Assembly: GCA_955652245.1 (NCBI GenBank)
Contig: CATPAV010000081.1
Span: forward strand, 1-20,235
DNA length: 20,235 nucleotides
Origin: an uncultured Candidatus Udaeobacter sp.
Lineage (GTDB): Bacteria > Verrucomicrobiota > Verrucomicrobiia > Chthoniobacterales > UBA10450
Direction of reading: 5' to 3'
In this document: positions 1 to 6,955 of the stretch, piece by piece
Position numbering within the stretch: position 1 is the first letter of the stretch
Layout: the number at the start of each line of letters is the position of its first letter
Made by a program: the position numbers and the translations under genes
The notes under the pieces: generated by a model
What the model saw: the letters and a program-made list of their open reading frames with translations, nothing else
The model's database searches: none
What the model was told of the DNA's origin: nothing

Positions 1-2
1 TC

Positions 3-356
3 AGCGAAGCAAAATTGCGTGTCATCGGTTCCGGCGGTCTGCGCTCGCTTTTTGAACAAGCCGCGAGAAAGGCGGCGTCGCTCCCCAGGAAGCCGTTCAA
101 GGAAAATTGGCCGTATCTTCAGACGATGCTGCGGCTGGTCCGCGCGTACGAGCGCGGTGAATACCACCAGGTTTCGAATGATGCTCTTATGTGGATCGTA
201 GCTGGTCTCAATTATTTGGTTGACCCGTTTGATTTAATTCCCGACAAGACCCCGTTCCTTGGCTTTGTCGATGACGCGACGGTGATCGAATTTGTGGCCG
301 CTAAAACCCGGCAAACGCTGGACGATTTCATGACTTGGGAGACAACGCGAGCATAA
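3..356 (+). CDS. YkvA-like DUF1232 protein, 5' end cut by the window edge
   Basis: Small DUF1232 (YkvA-type) protein of unknown function. The frame is open to the window start, so the gene probably begins outside. The first in-window start is TTG at 15, giving 113 residues. The family hallmark is visible as ALMWIVAGLNYLVDPFDLIPD followed by FLGFVDDATVI, at about residues 57-90 from that TTG. This is the short hydrophobic helix plus D-x-I-P-D motif of the family, and YkvA-like proteins are usually near 130 residues. It may be membrane-associated through the single hydrophobic segment. The same reading frame stays open after the TAA (354-356) up to 551, treated as a separate entry. No partner gene is visible upstream. 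Family assignment is fairly sure; the role is unknown. Confidence 0.8.
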   Translation, partial: SEAKLRVIGSGGLRSLFEQAARKAASLPRKPFKENWPYLQTMLRLVRAYERGEYHQVSNDALMWIVAGLNYLVDPFDLIPDKTPFLGFVDDATVIEFVAAKTRQTLDDFMTWETTRA

Positions 357-386
357 CGAGCAAGGTTTCGCTCTCGCGCTTTGCCA

Positions 387-551
387 ATGCGACGCTACTT
401 TCCCGAGTTTGGCGATGCCGACGGTAGGCTGCTTAATGTTCTTCGGGAGTTCACAGCTCGCGAGAAAATTTCCATTCCGGCGTCAACCGTTGCAGTGCCG
501 GAGATTGCGCATTATGAACCGCTCGCCCAGTACCTCGCGACGAAGCCTTAG
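387..551 (+). CDS. possible small protein or 3' remnant of a broken gene (unrecognised)
   Basis: A 54-codon frame from ATG 387 to TAG 549-551. The product contains GDADGRLLNVLREFTAREK and ends AHYEPLAQYLATKP, which reads like genuine protein, but I recognise no family. It lies in the same frame as the YkvA-like gene, and that frame stays open from 357 onward. No Shine-Dalgarno is visible before 387. An alternative reading starts at TTG 335, overlapping the YkvA end, in another frame (…SKVSLSRFANATLLSRVW), with a frameshift near 400-415 joining it to this tail. The stop sits directly against the stop of the convergent toxin gene (552). It could be a small gene, a frameshifted one, or a chance frame. 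Confidence 0.3.
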   Translation: MRRYFPEFGDADGRLLNVLREFTAREKISIPASTVAVPEIAHYEPLAQYLATKP

Positions 552-941
552 TCATATTTCGTTTATTTTGCCGTGAATGGAAATGTTGAAACTCGCGCCA
601 AGCGAAGCCTTTTCGCACAGCTTGACGATCTGAGGGAAACAATGGCTCAACTTCGAGAGTTGCTCGAACGGAGGTATATTCATCCAGCCTTTCGTAAGAA
701 AAAACACGGTCAATTTTGATTGCAACCAAGCTTGTTTCTCATGAACGCTTCTTGATATCTTTGCATCTCCCGAAATGATTATCCAATCTCGTTCTTCGCT
801 AAGTTTTTTAAACCAATCTTCATCCGGAGTGTCTGGCAAAAACTTTTCCTGCAGATGAACGATCTCATGCTCAGGATGAACCGCGGCATGTAATGCCCGC
901 GCGATTCGTGGCGCGATACAGTTGTCTAGGAAAAACCTCAC
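552..941 (-). CDS. VapC45-like PIN-type toxin
   Basis: 129-residue protein matching the VapC45 PIN-like group, putative ribonuclease toxins. Acidic residues expected for a PIN-type metal site are visible: Asp6 in MRFFLDNCIAPRIARAL, the cluster Asp37/Asp40/Glu41/Asp42 in LPDTPDEDWFKKL, and Asp59 in WIIISGDAKISR. The HEIVHLQEKF strand before the DTPD stretch is also typical. Translation starts at GTG 939-941, whose last bases overlap the antitoxin's TGA (GTGA, 4 nt), so the two are translationally coupled. The pair sits behind pdhC on the same strand and may share its transcript. The toxin appears intact, with no frameshift or lost acidic residue. RNase activity is known for PIN toxins in general and is inferred here. 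Confidence 0.8.
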   Translation of the reverse strand: MRFFLDNCIAPRIARALHAAVHPEHEIVHLQEKFLPDTPDEDWFKKLSEERDWIIISGDAKISRSVHEKQAWLQSKLTVFFLTKGWMNIPPFEQLSKLSHCFPQIVKLCEKASLGASFNISIHGKINEI

Positions 942-1684
942 GCAGCTTTGGCGTGACCGAGGGAATCCTCAAATTCGATTGCGTCGACCACTGAGCTCTT
1001 GGTGACGTCGTACCAAAAGACAATCTCATCGATGGAGTTGGTCGCTTTAACGGCGCTCGACAAGATTGCCGTTGGCACTCCTCGATCGGCAATTATTGGT
1101 TGCCCGAAAGCACGCCGAGGATCGACGACAACGGATCGATCATCGCCTAATGGCCACCAGCGTTCCAGAATACGGTCTTGAGAAAACTGCAAGTCTTTGA
1201 AGAAGGGATATGTGATCGCATCAAAAACCGCCTGACTGTTAATTATTTCGAGAATTATGGGTTCATCCGATTCCGGACCGATATCTACGAAGATGCCCCG
1301 GCCGTCTGTTGCGAATCGCTGAGTACAAAACGGATGATTGCTGTGAAAAAGTTCTGAGCCACGACGTTCAGCTTCGCGAAGCGTTTTCCAACTAACTCCA
1401 GACCGTAGGAAAGCGTCGACAACCCGAATCTCCATCAAATCGAGAAACCCTAGAGCCAATGCGCCGTCGACTGGCTGAAGCTGACCTCGCCAAACTGGAG
1501 GCGAAACATGTTCGCGCTCGCCGGAAAAAAACTTATATCCCTTAAGCCAGCGACGAATTCGTGGGGAGGCGACTCGCGTGAGTCTGGACGCCTCTGGGAC
1601 CGTGTAAATCCCGGTGTTGAACGGAATGATCACAACGTGTTCCACGCTAATAACTGCTGAAGACAGCGATTGTAAAGGCTGCAC
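938..1684 (-). CDS. VapB45-like antitoxin (HTH plus DUF433-like domain)
   Basis: Up to 248 residues. The N-terminal part has a MerR/Xre-like helix-turn-helix look (GIYTVPEASRLTRVASPRIRRWL, split here as residues 26-36 and 37-47). The C-terminal part, about 184-240, fits DUF433: VVVDPRRAFGQPIIADRGVPT, then AVKATNSIDEIVFWYDV. This two-part layout is that of VapB45 antitoxins, which pair with the PIN-like toxin encoded next. The longest start is GTG 1682-1684, 3 nt after the pdhC stop. Internal GTGs at residues 14 and 18 are also possible, and family members often begin just before the Y-x-x-P-E-A segment. Its likely job is to bind the toxin and repress its own promoter. If it is autoregulated, a promoter would have to lie inside pdhC; I could not identify one. 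Confidence 0.78.
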   Translation of the reverse strand: MQPLQSLSSAVISVEHVVIIPFNTGIYTVPEASRLTRVASPRIRRWLKGYKFFSGEREHVSPPVWRGQLQPVDGALALGFLDLMEIRVVDAFLRSGVSWKTLREAERRGSELFHSNHPFCTQRFATDGRGIFVDIGPESDEPIILEIINSQAVFDAITYPFFKDLQFSQDRILERWWPLGDDRSVVVDPRRAFGQPIIADRGVPTAILSSAVKATNSIDEIVFWYDVTKSSVVDAIEFEDSLGHAKAA

Positions 1685-1687
1685 GTC

Positions 1688-3034
1688 TCATACCAAAAGC
1701 AGCGCGGGGTTTTCCAGGAGGTGCCGCAGTTCTTTTAGATATTCCGCGCCGAGCGCGCCGTCGATGACGCGATGATCGCAGCTCATCCCGATGTTCATCC
1801 GATGGCCGACGACAATTTGGTCGCAATCGTCAACCACGGCGGTCTTTGTGATCAACCCAACCGATAAAATAAAGCCCTGCGGCGGATTGATAATTGCGAA
1901 AAAGCTGTCGATCCCCATGCCGCCGAGATTCGAGACGGTAAATGTGCCGCCTTGAAATTCTTCCGGCTTCATTCGCTTGTTGCGCGCGCGGTGAGCCAAA
2001 TCCTTCGCGAGTTCGCTGATTTCACGCAGCGATTTGTTTTGCGCGGCGCGAATCACCGGCGTCAACAATCCATCTTCAATCGCGACGGCGATGCCAAGAT
2101 CGACATCGGCATATTGGACGATCGTGTCGCCATCGAATGATGCATTCACGCGCGGGACTTTCACCGCGGCCTGCACTGCGGCTTTCAAAACGAAATCGTT
2201 TACCGTGATCTTCGCTGTCTCCGCGTCCTCGCCGGCGGATTTCAATTCCTCACGCGCGGCCATGAGCGGGCCGGCATCGATGTCGATGTTGAGATAGAAA
2301 TGCGGAACCGGGCCGAGACTTTCGACGAGGCGCTGAGCGATGATCTTGCGCATGCCGGAGAGTTGAATGCGCGCGCCTTCGCCGGCTTTCACTGTCGGTT
2401 CCGGTTTTGCGACGGCAGCTGGTTTTTGCGGCGCACTCGTCGTTTTTGATTTTGCTGCAGCGCGCACGTCGGTTTCGGTCACACGTCCTTCCGGCCCGGT
2501 ACCGTTCACACTGGAAAGATCGACACCTAATTCGGCCGCAATTCGGCGCGCGACCGGGGAAGCTTTCACGCGCGCTTCTTCTCCGTTGTCGATTCTCGGC
2601 GCGGGCTTTTCAGCCTTAGCTTCCGGTTTTTTGTCGATCTTTTTCTCTTCCCTCTTCTCGGCCGTCGGTTCTTTCTCTTCTCTTTCCTCTGGCTTCTTCT
2701 TTTCTTCCTTCTCCTCAGGCTCTTTTTCTTTCGCCTTGGCTTCCTCAGGCTTTTTCTCCTCTTTTTTCGCCGGAGCTTCTTCCTTGGGCGCTTCTTCGTC
2801 TTCACCGCCGATGAACGCAATTTTGTCGCCGACGTTTACCTTGCCACCTTCTTCGACATAAATCTCAGTGAGCATTCCATCTTCGGGCGCCTCCCATTCC
2901 ATCGTCGCCTTATCGGTCTCAATTTCGGCGAGCACTTCACCGGCCGAAACCTTGTCACCTTTCTTTTTTTTCCAAGCAACGAGCGTTCCCTCCGTCATCG
3001 TGTCGCTCAGTTTGGGCATCTGGATTTCAGGCAT
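1688..3034 (-). CDS. pdhC: pyruvate dehydrogenase E2, dihydrolipoamide acetyltransferase
   Basis: Core subunit of the pyruvate dehydrogenase complex; it moves the acetyl group from lipoamide to CoA in the cytoplasm. Domains in order: one lipoyl domain (about 1-76) with the lipoylated Lys42 in EIETDKATMEWE; a linker (about 77-150) made almost wholly of Glu, Lys, Pro and Ala; an E1/E3-binding domain (about 155-195, ASPVARRIAAELGVDLSSV then GTGPEGRVTETDV); and a catalytic domain (about 217-448) ending in SCDHRVIDGALGAEYL, with catalytic His421 and Asp425. At 448 residues it is a normal one-lipoyl E2. The linker is unusual, since many E2 linkers are Ala/Pro-rich. It is the third pdh gene of the unit, 94 nt after pdhB. 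No E3 (lipoamide dehydrogenase) gene is in the window. Confidence 0.95.
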   Translation of the reverse strand: MPEIQMPKLSDTMTEGTLVAWKKKKGDKVSAGEVLAEIETDKATMEWEAPEDGMLTEIYVEEGGKVNVGDKIAFIGGEDEEAPKEEAPAKKEEKKPEEAKAKEKEPEEKEEKKKPEEREEKEPTAEKREEKKIDKKPEAKAEKPAPRIDNGEEARVKASPVARRIAAELGVDLSSVNGTGPEGRVTETDVRAAAKSKTTSAPQKPAAVAKPEPTVKAGEGARIQLSGMRKIIAQRLVESLGPVPHFYLNIDIDAGPLMAAREELKSAGEDAETAKITVNDFVLKAAVQAAVKVPRVNASFDGDTIVQYADVDLGIAVAIEDGLLTPVIRAAQNKSLREISELAKDLAHRARNKRMKPEEFQGGTFTVSNLGGMGIDSFFAIINPPQGFILSVGLITKTAVVDDCDQIVVGHRMNIGMSCDHRVIDGALGAEYLKELRHLLENPALLLV

Positions 3035-3055
3035 GGTGGAACCAAAGGTTAAAAT

Positions 3056-3123
3056 GTTAAAAGAGTTACAACGTTACAACCGGACTCCCTTTTTAACTTT
3101 GTAACATTTCTAACTCTTTTAAC
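3056..3123. repeat. imperfect inverted repeat between pdhB and pdhC
   Basis: The arms GTTAAAAGAGTT (3056-3067) and AACTCTTTTAAC (3112-3123) are perfect complements. An inner pair GTTACAA (3073-3079) and TTGTAAC (3099-3105) also matches. The arm pairs are separated by unmatched 5-6 nt bulges, and the loop is 3080-3098. In the mRNA this gives a long AU-rich hairpin inside the pdh unit. There is no clean GC stem with a U-tract, so it does not look like a standard terminator. It could set the pdhB:pdhC transcript ratio, or be a short miniature repeat. Confidence 0.75.
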
Positions 3124-3128
3124 TTCCT

Positions 3129-4112
3129 TCATGCGTAGCAAACTTTTTTCACCGCGGCTATCACCTTGTCGGCGTTTGGCAGAACAGCTTTCTCAAGGCG
3201 TTCGTTGTACGGCATCGGCACATCTTCCTGTGATACGCGAATGATTGGCGCATCGAGCTCATCGAAGATATTTTGTTGAATTCGATAGCAAACCTCAGCC
3301 CCAACTCCGCAGAATGGACAGTCCTGTTCTACAATCACCACGCGATGTGTCTTGGCGACCGAATCGAAAATCGCCTTCTCATCCAGCGGCTTGATCGAGC
3401 GAAGATCGACAATTTCGGCGGAAATATCTTCGTCTTCCAACTTCTGGGCCGTCGCTAGCGCGAGTGGAACGGTCTGCGAATAGCAGATGATTGAGACATC
3501 GCTGCCTTCGCGTTTTACCTCTGCTTGCCCAAGCGGGATGAGAAGTTCCTCATCCGGAGGCTCGACCATTCCTTTCGAGCTATAAAGAAGTTCCGCTTCC
3601 AAGACGAGCACCGGATTGTTGTCGCGCACGGCGGTTTTCAGCAGACCTTTCGCGTCACGCGGCGTCGCCGGAGTGCACACTTTTAATCCGGGCGCATTGG
3701 CATACAGAGGTTCCGTGGCGTGCGAATGGGTCGCGCCGAGTTGATGCGCCGGCCCATTCGGACCGCGAAACGTGATCGGGATATTGAATTGCCCGCCCGA
3801 CATCGTGAACATATTTGGCGCGTTGTTCACGACCTGATCGAAGGCGACCAGGGAAAAGCTAAACGTCATAAATTCAATAATCGGTCGCAAACCAACCATC
3901 GCTGCTCCCACACCGAGACCCGCGAATCCGTTTTCACTGATTGGGGTATCGATGATGCGTCTTGGCCCGAAGCGATCGAGCAACCCTTGGCTCACTTTGT
4001 AAGCGCCATTGTATTCCGCGACTTCTTCGCCCATGAGAAAGACGTTGGGGTCGCGCTCAAGTTCCTCCGCGAGCGCTTCGTTGAGCGCCTGACGATACGT
4101 AATTTCTCTCAC
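3129..4112 (-). CDS. pdhB: pyruvate dehydrogenase E1 beta subunit
   Basis: Beta subunit of the alpha2beta2 E1 that decarboxylates pyruvate with thiamine diphosphate. Its 327 residues match the usual family length. The N-terminal transketolase-type pyrimidine-binding domain begins REITYRQALNEALAEEL and carries the conserved Glu60 in DTPISENGFAGLGVGAA. Further hallmarks are GPNGPAHQLGATHSHATEP and, in the C-terminal transketolase domain, DLRSIKPLDEKAI and VVIVEQDCPFCGVGAEV. The start is GTG 4110-4112 and overlaps the pdhA TGA (GTGA), so alpha and beta synthesis is probably coupled. Related E1 beta subunits act on branched-chain 2-oxo acids or acetoin. The context with this E2 and PdhA favours pyruvate, but substrate is inferred from similarity. 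Confidence 0.94.
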   Translation of the reverse strand: MREITYRQALNEALAEELERDPNVFLMGEEVAEYNGAYKVSQGLLDRFGPRRIIDTPISENGFAGLGVGAAMVGLRPIIEFMTFSFSLVAFDQVVNNAPNMFTMSGGQFNIPITFRGPNGPAHQLGATHSHATEPLYANAPGLKVCTPATPRDAKGLLKTAVRDNNPVLVLEAELLYSSKGMVEPPDEELLIPLGQAEVKREGSDVSIICYSQTVPLALATAQKLEDEDISAEIVDLRSIKPLDEKAIFDSVAKTHRVVIVEQDCPFCGVGAEVCYRIQQNIFDELDAPIIRVSQEDVPMPYNERLEKAVLPNADKVIAAVKKVCYA

Positions 4113-5095
4113 GGTTTTGTTCCGTTGGCGTAAGTGTAATCGTAAAGCTTGTCGAGTTGCGGCTGCGGACTTTTCTCGGCGAACTTCACGCTGGCGAGCA
4201 CTGTCTCTTTGGCCTTTTTGTCGAGCTGATCGAATTGTTCATTGGTCAAGTTGCCTTCACGCGTGAGCTGCGCCCGCAAACGCGTAATCGGATCATCAAG
4301 CCGATATTTCTCCAGCTCCTGTTTCGTCCGATAACTTGCCGGGTCGGACATCGAATGACCGCGATAGCGGTAAGTGCGAACTTCAACGAACGTCGGATGC
4401 GGCTCTTTGCGGATGGAACTCACAATCTCGGCGATTTTGTCGCGCACTTCTCGGAAGTTCATTCCATCGACAATTTCTCCGGGGATATCGTAGCCCTCCG
4501 CCCGATCGACAATCTGTTTAAGCGATGTCGATCTTTTCACCGAGGTGCCCATGGCGAATAGGTTGTTTTCGCAAATGAAGACGATCGGCAACTTGAAAAG
4601 CGCGGCGAGATTCAAAGCTTCGTGGAAAGCGCCCTGGTTAATCGCCCCGTCGCCGAAGAAGCAGAGCGTCACACGATCTTCGTCCCGGTATTTGATTGCA
4701 AAGGCCAGTCCCACGGCCAGTGGCACATGGGCGGCGACAATAGCATGACCGCCGTACATATGGTTTTGACGGTTGAAAAAATGCATTGAGCCGCCCAAGC
4801 CTCGCGAACAGCCGGTTTCCTTCCCAAAAAGCTCTGCCATGCATGCATCAGCGCTCGTGCCGCGGGCCAGAGCATGCGCGTGATCGCGATAAGCCGTGAT
4901 GATGTAATCGTCGTCGCGCACGGCCGCGACCGCGCCGGCCACAACCGCTTCCTGGCCAATGTAAAGATGACAAAACCCTCCGATTTTCTGCGCTTGATAC
5001 TGCTGGCTGGCGCGTTCCTCAAAACGCCGGATCAACAACATCAGCGAGAGCATCTCGACTTCGTCGCGCTGCTCTACCGGCTGCATGGAGGTCAC
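4109..5095 (-). CDS. pdhA: pyruvate dehydrogenase E1 alpha subunit
   Basis: Alpha subunit of E1; it binds thiamine diphosphate and works with PdhB. The ThDP motif is clear: GDG at residues 148-150 (FFGDGAINQGAFHEALN) through CENN at 175-178. Other family signatures are LYIGQEAVVAGAVAAVRDDD, the YRDHAHALARG segment (about 69-79) and the YRYRGHSMSDP loop, the region phosphorylated in eukaryotic E1 alpha. At 328 residues it is the short form typical of two-subunit E1. The GTG at 5093-5095 overlaps the upstream membrane-protein stop by 4 nt (GTGA). An ATG three codons downstream is the alternative start. It is the second gene of the minus-strand unit. Confidence 0.94.
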   Translation of the reverse strand: MTSMQPVEQRDEVEMLSLMLLIRRFEERASQQYQAQKIGGFCHLYIGQEAVVAGAVAAVRDDDYIITAYRDHAHALARGTSADACMAELFGKETGCSRGLGGSMHFFNRQNHMYGGHAIVAAHVPLAVGLAFAIKYRDEDRVTLCFFGDGAINQGAFHEALNLAALFKLPIVFICENNLFAMGTSVKRSTSLKQIVDRAEGYDIPGEIVDGMNFREVRDKIAEIVSSIRKEPHPTFVEVRTYRYRGHSMSDPASYRTKQELEKYRLDDPITRLRAQLTREGNLTNEQFDQLDKKAKETVLASVKFAEKSPQPQLDKLYDYTYANGTKP

Positions 5096-5679
5096 GCCGT
5101 GCGCGGAACCGCGGCGGCGGCACGCGAGCGCTCAGTGCTTCGGCCGAGGTTCATGCAAAGGATAAAAAATAAAGTAAAAACGAGATCGCTCAGGAGTGAG
5201 TTGCGGAAAAACATCCAGCTCGGGGTCGCGCTGTAATTAGGCAATCCAATCGTGAGCGCCTGAATCAGACCTCCAAAATTTTTCACGTACCCTGGATCGC
5301 TCAACCACGAAAACGCGTTCGTGATTCCGTAAAAAATTGTCGATCCAATAATTGAAGCGGGCAGGAGCGTTTTCAGCGACGCGCGATTCTGCAAGAGAAG
5401 TCCAATCCATCCGACCAAAGCGAGCGCTGCATATCGGCAGAGAATTTGCGGATCCAGCAACGGGGCGCCGTAGCGAAAATTAAGAACTGCGTCAGAAATA
5501 AAAAGTGTAAGAAGCGGCACCGTGAATTTGTATTTTTGGGGGAAGTACGCCGCGCTGCAGAGCGCAATGGCCGCGAGCGGCGCGAAATTAGAAAGCCAGC
5601 TGGCGCCGGAGTGAATCAACAGACCGGTCGTCACCCGATAAGCGACAGCGGACAAGACGAGAAGAAGAGCCGGAATCAT
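5092..5679 (-). CDS. DUF6580-like integral membrane protein
   Basis: 195-residue, strongly hydrophobic protein with about five or six membrane helices. Examples are the N-terminal IPALLLVLSAVAYRVTTGLL, then NFAPLAAIALCSAAYF, FTVPLLTLFISDAVLN, YAALALVGWIGLLL and a final DLVFTLFFILCM. The NFAPLAAIALCSAAYFPQK segment and helix layout fit the DUF6580 family, which I recall as related to ECF-transporter S-component folds; no substrate is known. I chose ATG 5677-5679; TTG 5685 lies two codons upstream in frame. Its TGA overlaps the pdhA GTG by 4 nt, so it is translationally tied to E1. A role in uptake of a cofactor precursor such as thiamine or lipoate is a guess from this coupling only. The C-terminal tail is basic and Ala-rich. 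Confidence 0.72.
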   Translation of the reverse strand: MIPALLLVLSAVAYRVTTGLLIHSGASWLSNFAPLAAIALCSAAYFPQKYKFTVPLLTLFISDAVLNFRYGAPLLDPQILCRYAALALVGWIGLLLQNRASLKTLLPASIIGSTIFYGITNAFSWLSDPGYVKNFGGLIQALTIGLPNYSATPSWMFFRNSLLSDLVFTLFFILCMNLGRSTERSRAAAAVPRTA

Positions 5680-5771
5680 TCGCAAGAATCTAGCCGTCTC
5701 GCGACAGATGCAAAGGCGATTTGCTCCGAACGGGGCGGACCACGCTGCGAGATCAACAATCGACTCTAAAA

Positions 5772-6026
5772 CTACTTCGCAGATGCGGCCGCGAGTGCTT
5801 TGTTGAGTCGCGCTTTACGGCGATTAGCGGCATTTCGATGAATGATGCCCCGTTTTGCAGCCTTATCGATTGCCGAAATGACGCCGCGTATTCCATCCAA
5901 GTTGGACACTTCCGAGGAACGCGCCTGCTTCTGCATCGTGCGCAGACGTGTCACAACACTGCGATTGCGGAGCGATCGCTTCAATGTTTGGCGTGCGCGC
6001 TTGGCGGCTGATTTTGTATTGGCCAT
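5772..6026 (-). CDS. rpsT: 30S ribosomal protein S20
   Basis: 84-residue, very basic, Ala-rich helical protein that binds 16S rRNA in the body of the small subunit. It begins MANTKSAAKRARQTLKRSLRN, the N-terminal signature of S20, and continues with DKAAKRGIIHRNAANRRKARL, the conserved C-terminal helix. Length matches the family. The start is ATG 6024-6026 with no strong Shine-Dalgarno. It lies 92 nt upstream of the membrane-protein/pdh unit on the same strand and 117 nt after the L,D-transpeptidase stop, so it may have its own promoter or be co-transcribed with the pdh genes. No terminator is visible on either side. Confidence 0.96.
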   Translation of the reverse strand: MANTKSAAKRARQTLKRSLRNRSVVTRLRTMQKQARSSEVSNLDGIRGVISAIDKAAKRGIIHRNAANRRKARLNKALAAASAK

Positions 6027-6143
6027 TGCTTAACCAGAAAATTGTGGACGTGGAGGCTCGCGGTCGCAATCGCGATTGTCAAGAGCGACCCGCGCGGCGT
6101 CACATTCGGATGCGAAAATCGACAATGAGTGCGCGACTTAACT

Positions 6144-6923
6144 CTATGCGCGCGGATTCTTGTTTTGCGCAATCGTCGCGCCATTGTTCAGCGCCGGCGT
6201 CGCTTTATCTGTTGGGCGAGCCTGGCGCTTTTGCCGCTCTGCAGCGAGCGCTCCCGCCATTCGCATCTGCTCGACCGTGAGCGAAGCGGAATCCGATTTC
6301 GTTCCAAGCGGATCCTGGACTGTCGTTTTTTCCAGTTCCGCGACTAGCGTATTACTCGGTGGCAACGGAGTCGCCTTTGGCACTTTGGGCAAACGATCCG
6401 GAACAATTTGCACGATAGCCCCGAGCGAAAGCTGGTTATAAAGAGCGGTGATGTCGCTCGATTTCATCCGGATGCAACCGTAGCTGGCGGGCCGGCCGAT
6501 TGTCTTTTCCTGCGGCGTACCGTGGATGTAAATGCAGCGCTGAAAGGCGTGGACGTTTTGCGCTTCAAGTCCACGCAGCCAAATAATGCGCGTAATCACG
6601 GGATCGCGACCAGGTGCGTTTGGCGCGAGGATTTCACCGGTGAACCGGCGGCTGTGAAACACGGCGCCGATCGGTGCGTGGTCGCCAATTTTTTGCGCAA
6701 CGGCAAAATAGCCGAGAGGAGTAGTCATTCGTCCCCAATAATCGCCCAGCCCGAACATCGAAGTGGAAACAGGATAAGTTGCGACCTTGCCGCCATTTTG
6801 CAGAAGCATCAGCTTCTGATCGCGGACGCTGATAACAAGCCGCGTTGAAGGGTCGGCTTGCGTAGCGAAAAGCGCAGGAGCAACCGAAATCAGACTGAAA
6901 ATTACAGCCAATGGGCGAAGCAT
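6144..6923 (-). CDS. secreted L,D-transpeptidase (YkuD domain)
   Basis: 259-residue exported enzyme expected to make 3-3 peptidoglycan cross-links or attach proteins to the wall. It has a Sec signal (LRPLAVIFSLISVAPALFAT, about residues 2-21). The YkuD domain (about 27-175) carries the active-site signature: His134-Gly135 in YIHGTPQEK, Ser147 and Cys150 in RPASYGCIRM. The C-terminal 80 residues are Pro/Ala/Gln-rich and look disordered. The same frame is open far upstream, but I chose ATG 6921-6923. It is preceded by an AAGAAGG-like ribosome site about 7 nt away, it starts the signal peptide, and a longer form would overlap the glycosyltransferase. It is 32 nt downstream of that gene, probably in one transcript. 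Confidence 0.9.
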   Translation of the reverse strand: MLRPLAVIFSLISVAPALFATQADPSTRLVISVRDQKLMLLQNGGKVATYPVSTSMFGLGDYWGRMTTPLGYFAVAQKIGDHAPIGAVFHSRRFTGEILAPNAPGRDPVITRIIWLRGLEAQNVHAFQRCIYIHGTPQEKTIGRPASYGCIRMKSSDITALYNQLSLGAIVQIVPDRLPKVPKATPLPPSNTLVAELEKTTVQDPLGTKSDSASLTVEQMRMAGALAAERQKRQARPTDKATPALNNGATIAQNKNPRA

Positions 6924-6955
6924 GGGCACCTTCTTACTCGACAATTTGAATTTTG

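Noticed and set aside
2566..2820. Lys/Arg-rich 84-codon frame on the minus strand
   Set aside because: It is pdhC linker sequence read in a shifted frame, so its basic composition is an artefact.
2367..2861. 164-codon Ser/Phe-rich frame opposite pdhC
   Set aside because: It is the complement of the Glu/Lys linker codons, which forces Ser and Phe; no start site or independent motif.
6027..6143. rpsT promoter with TTGACA on the minus strand (6077-6082)
   Set aside because: No acceptable -10 box lies at the right distance, so it was not listed as a feature.
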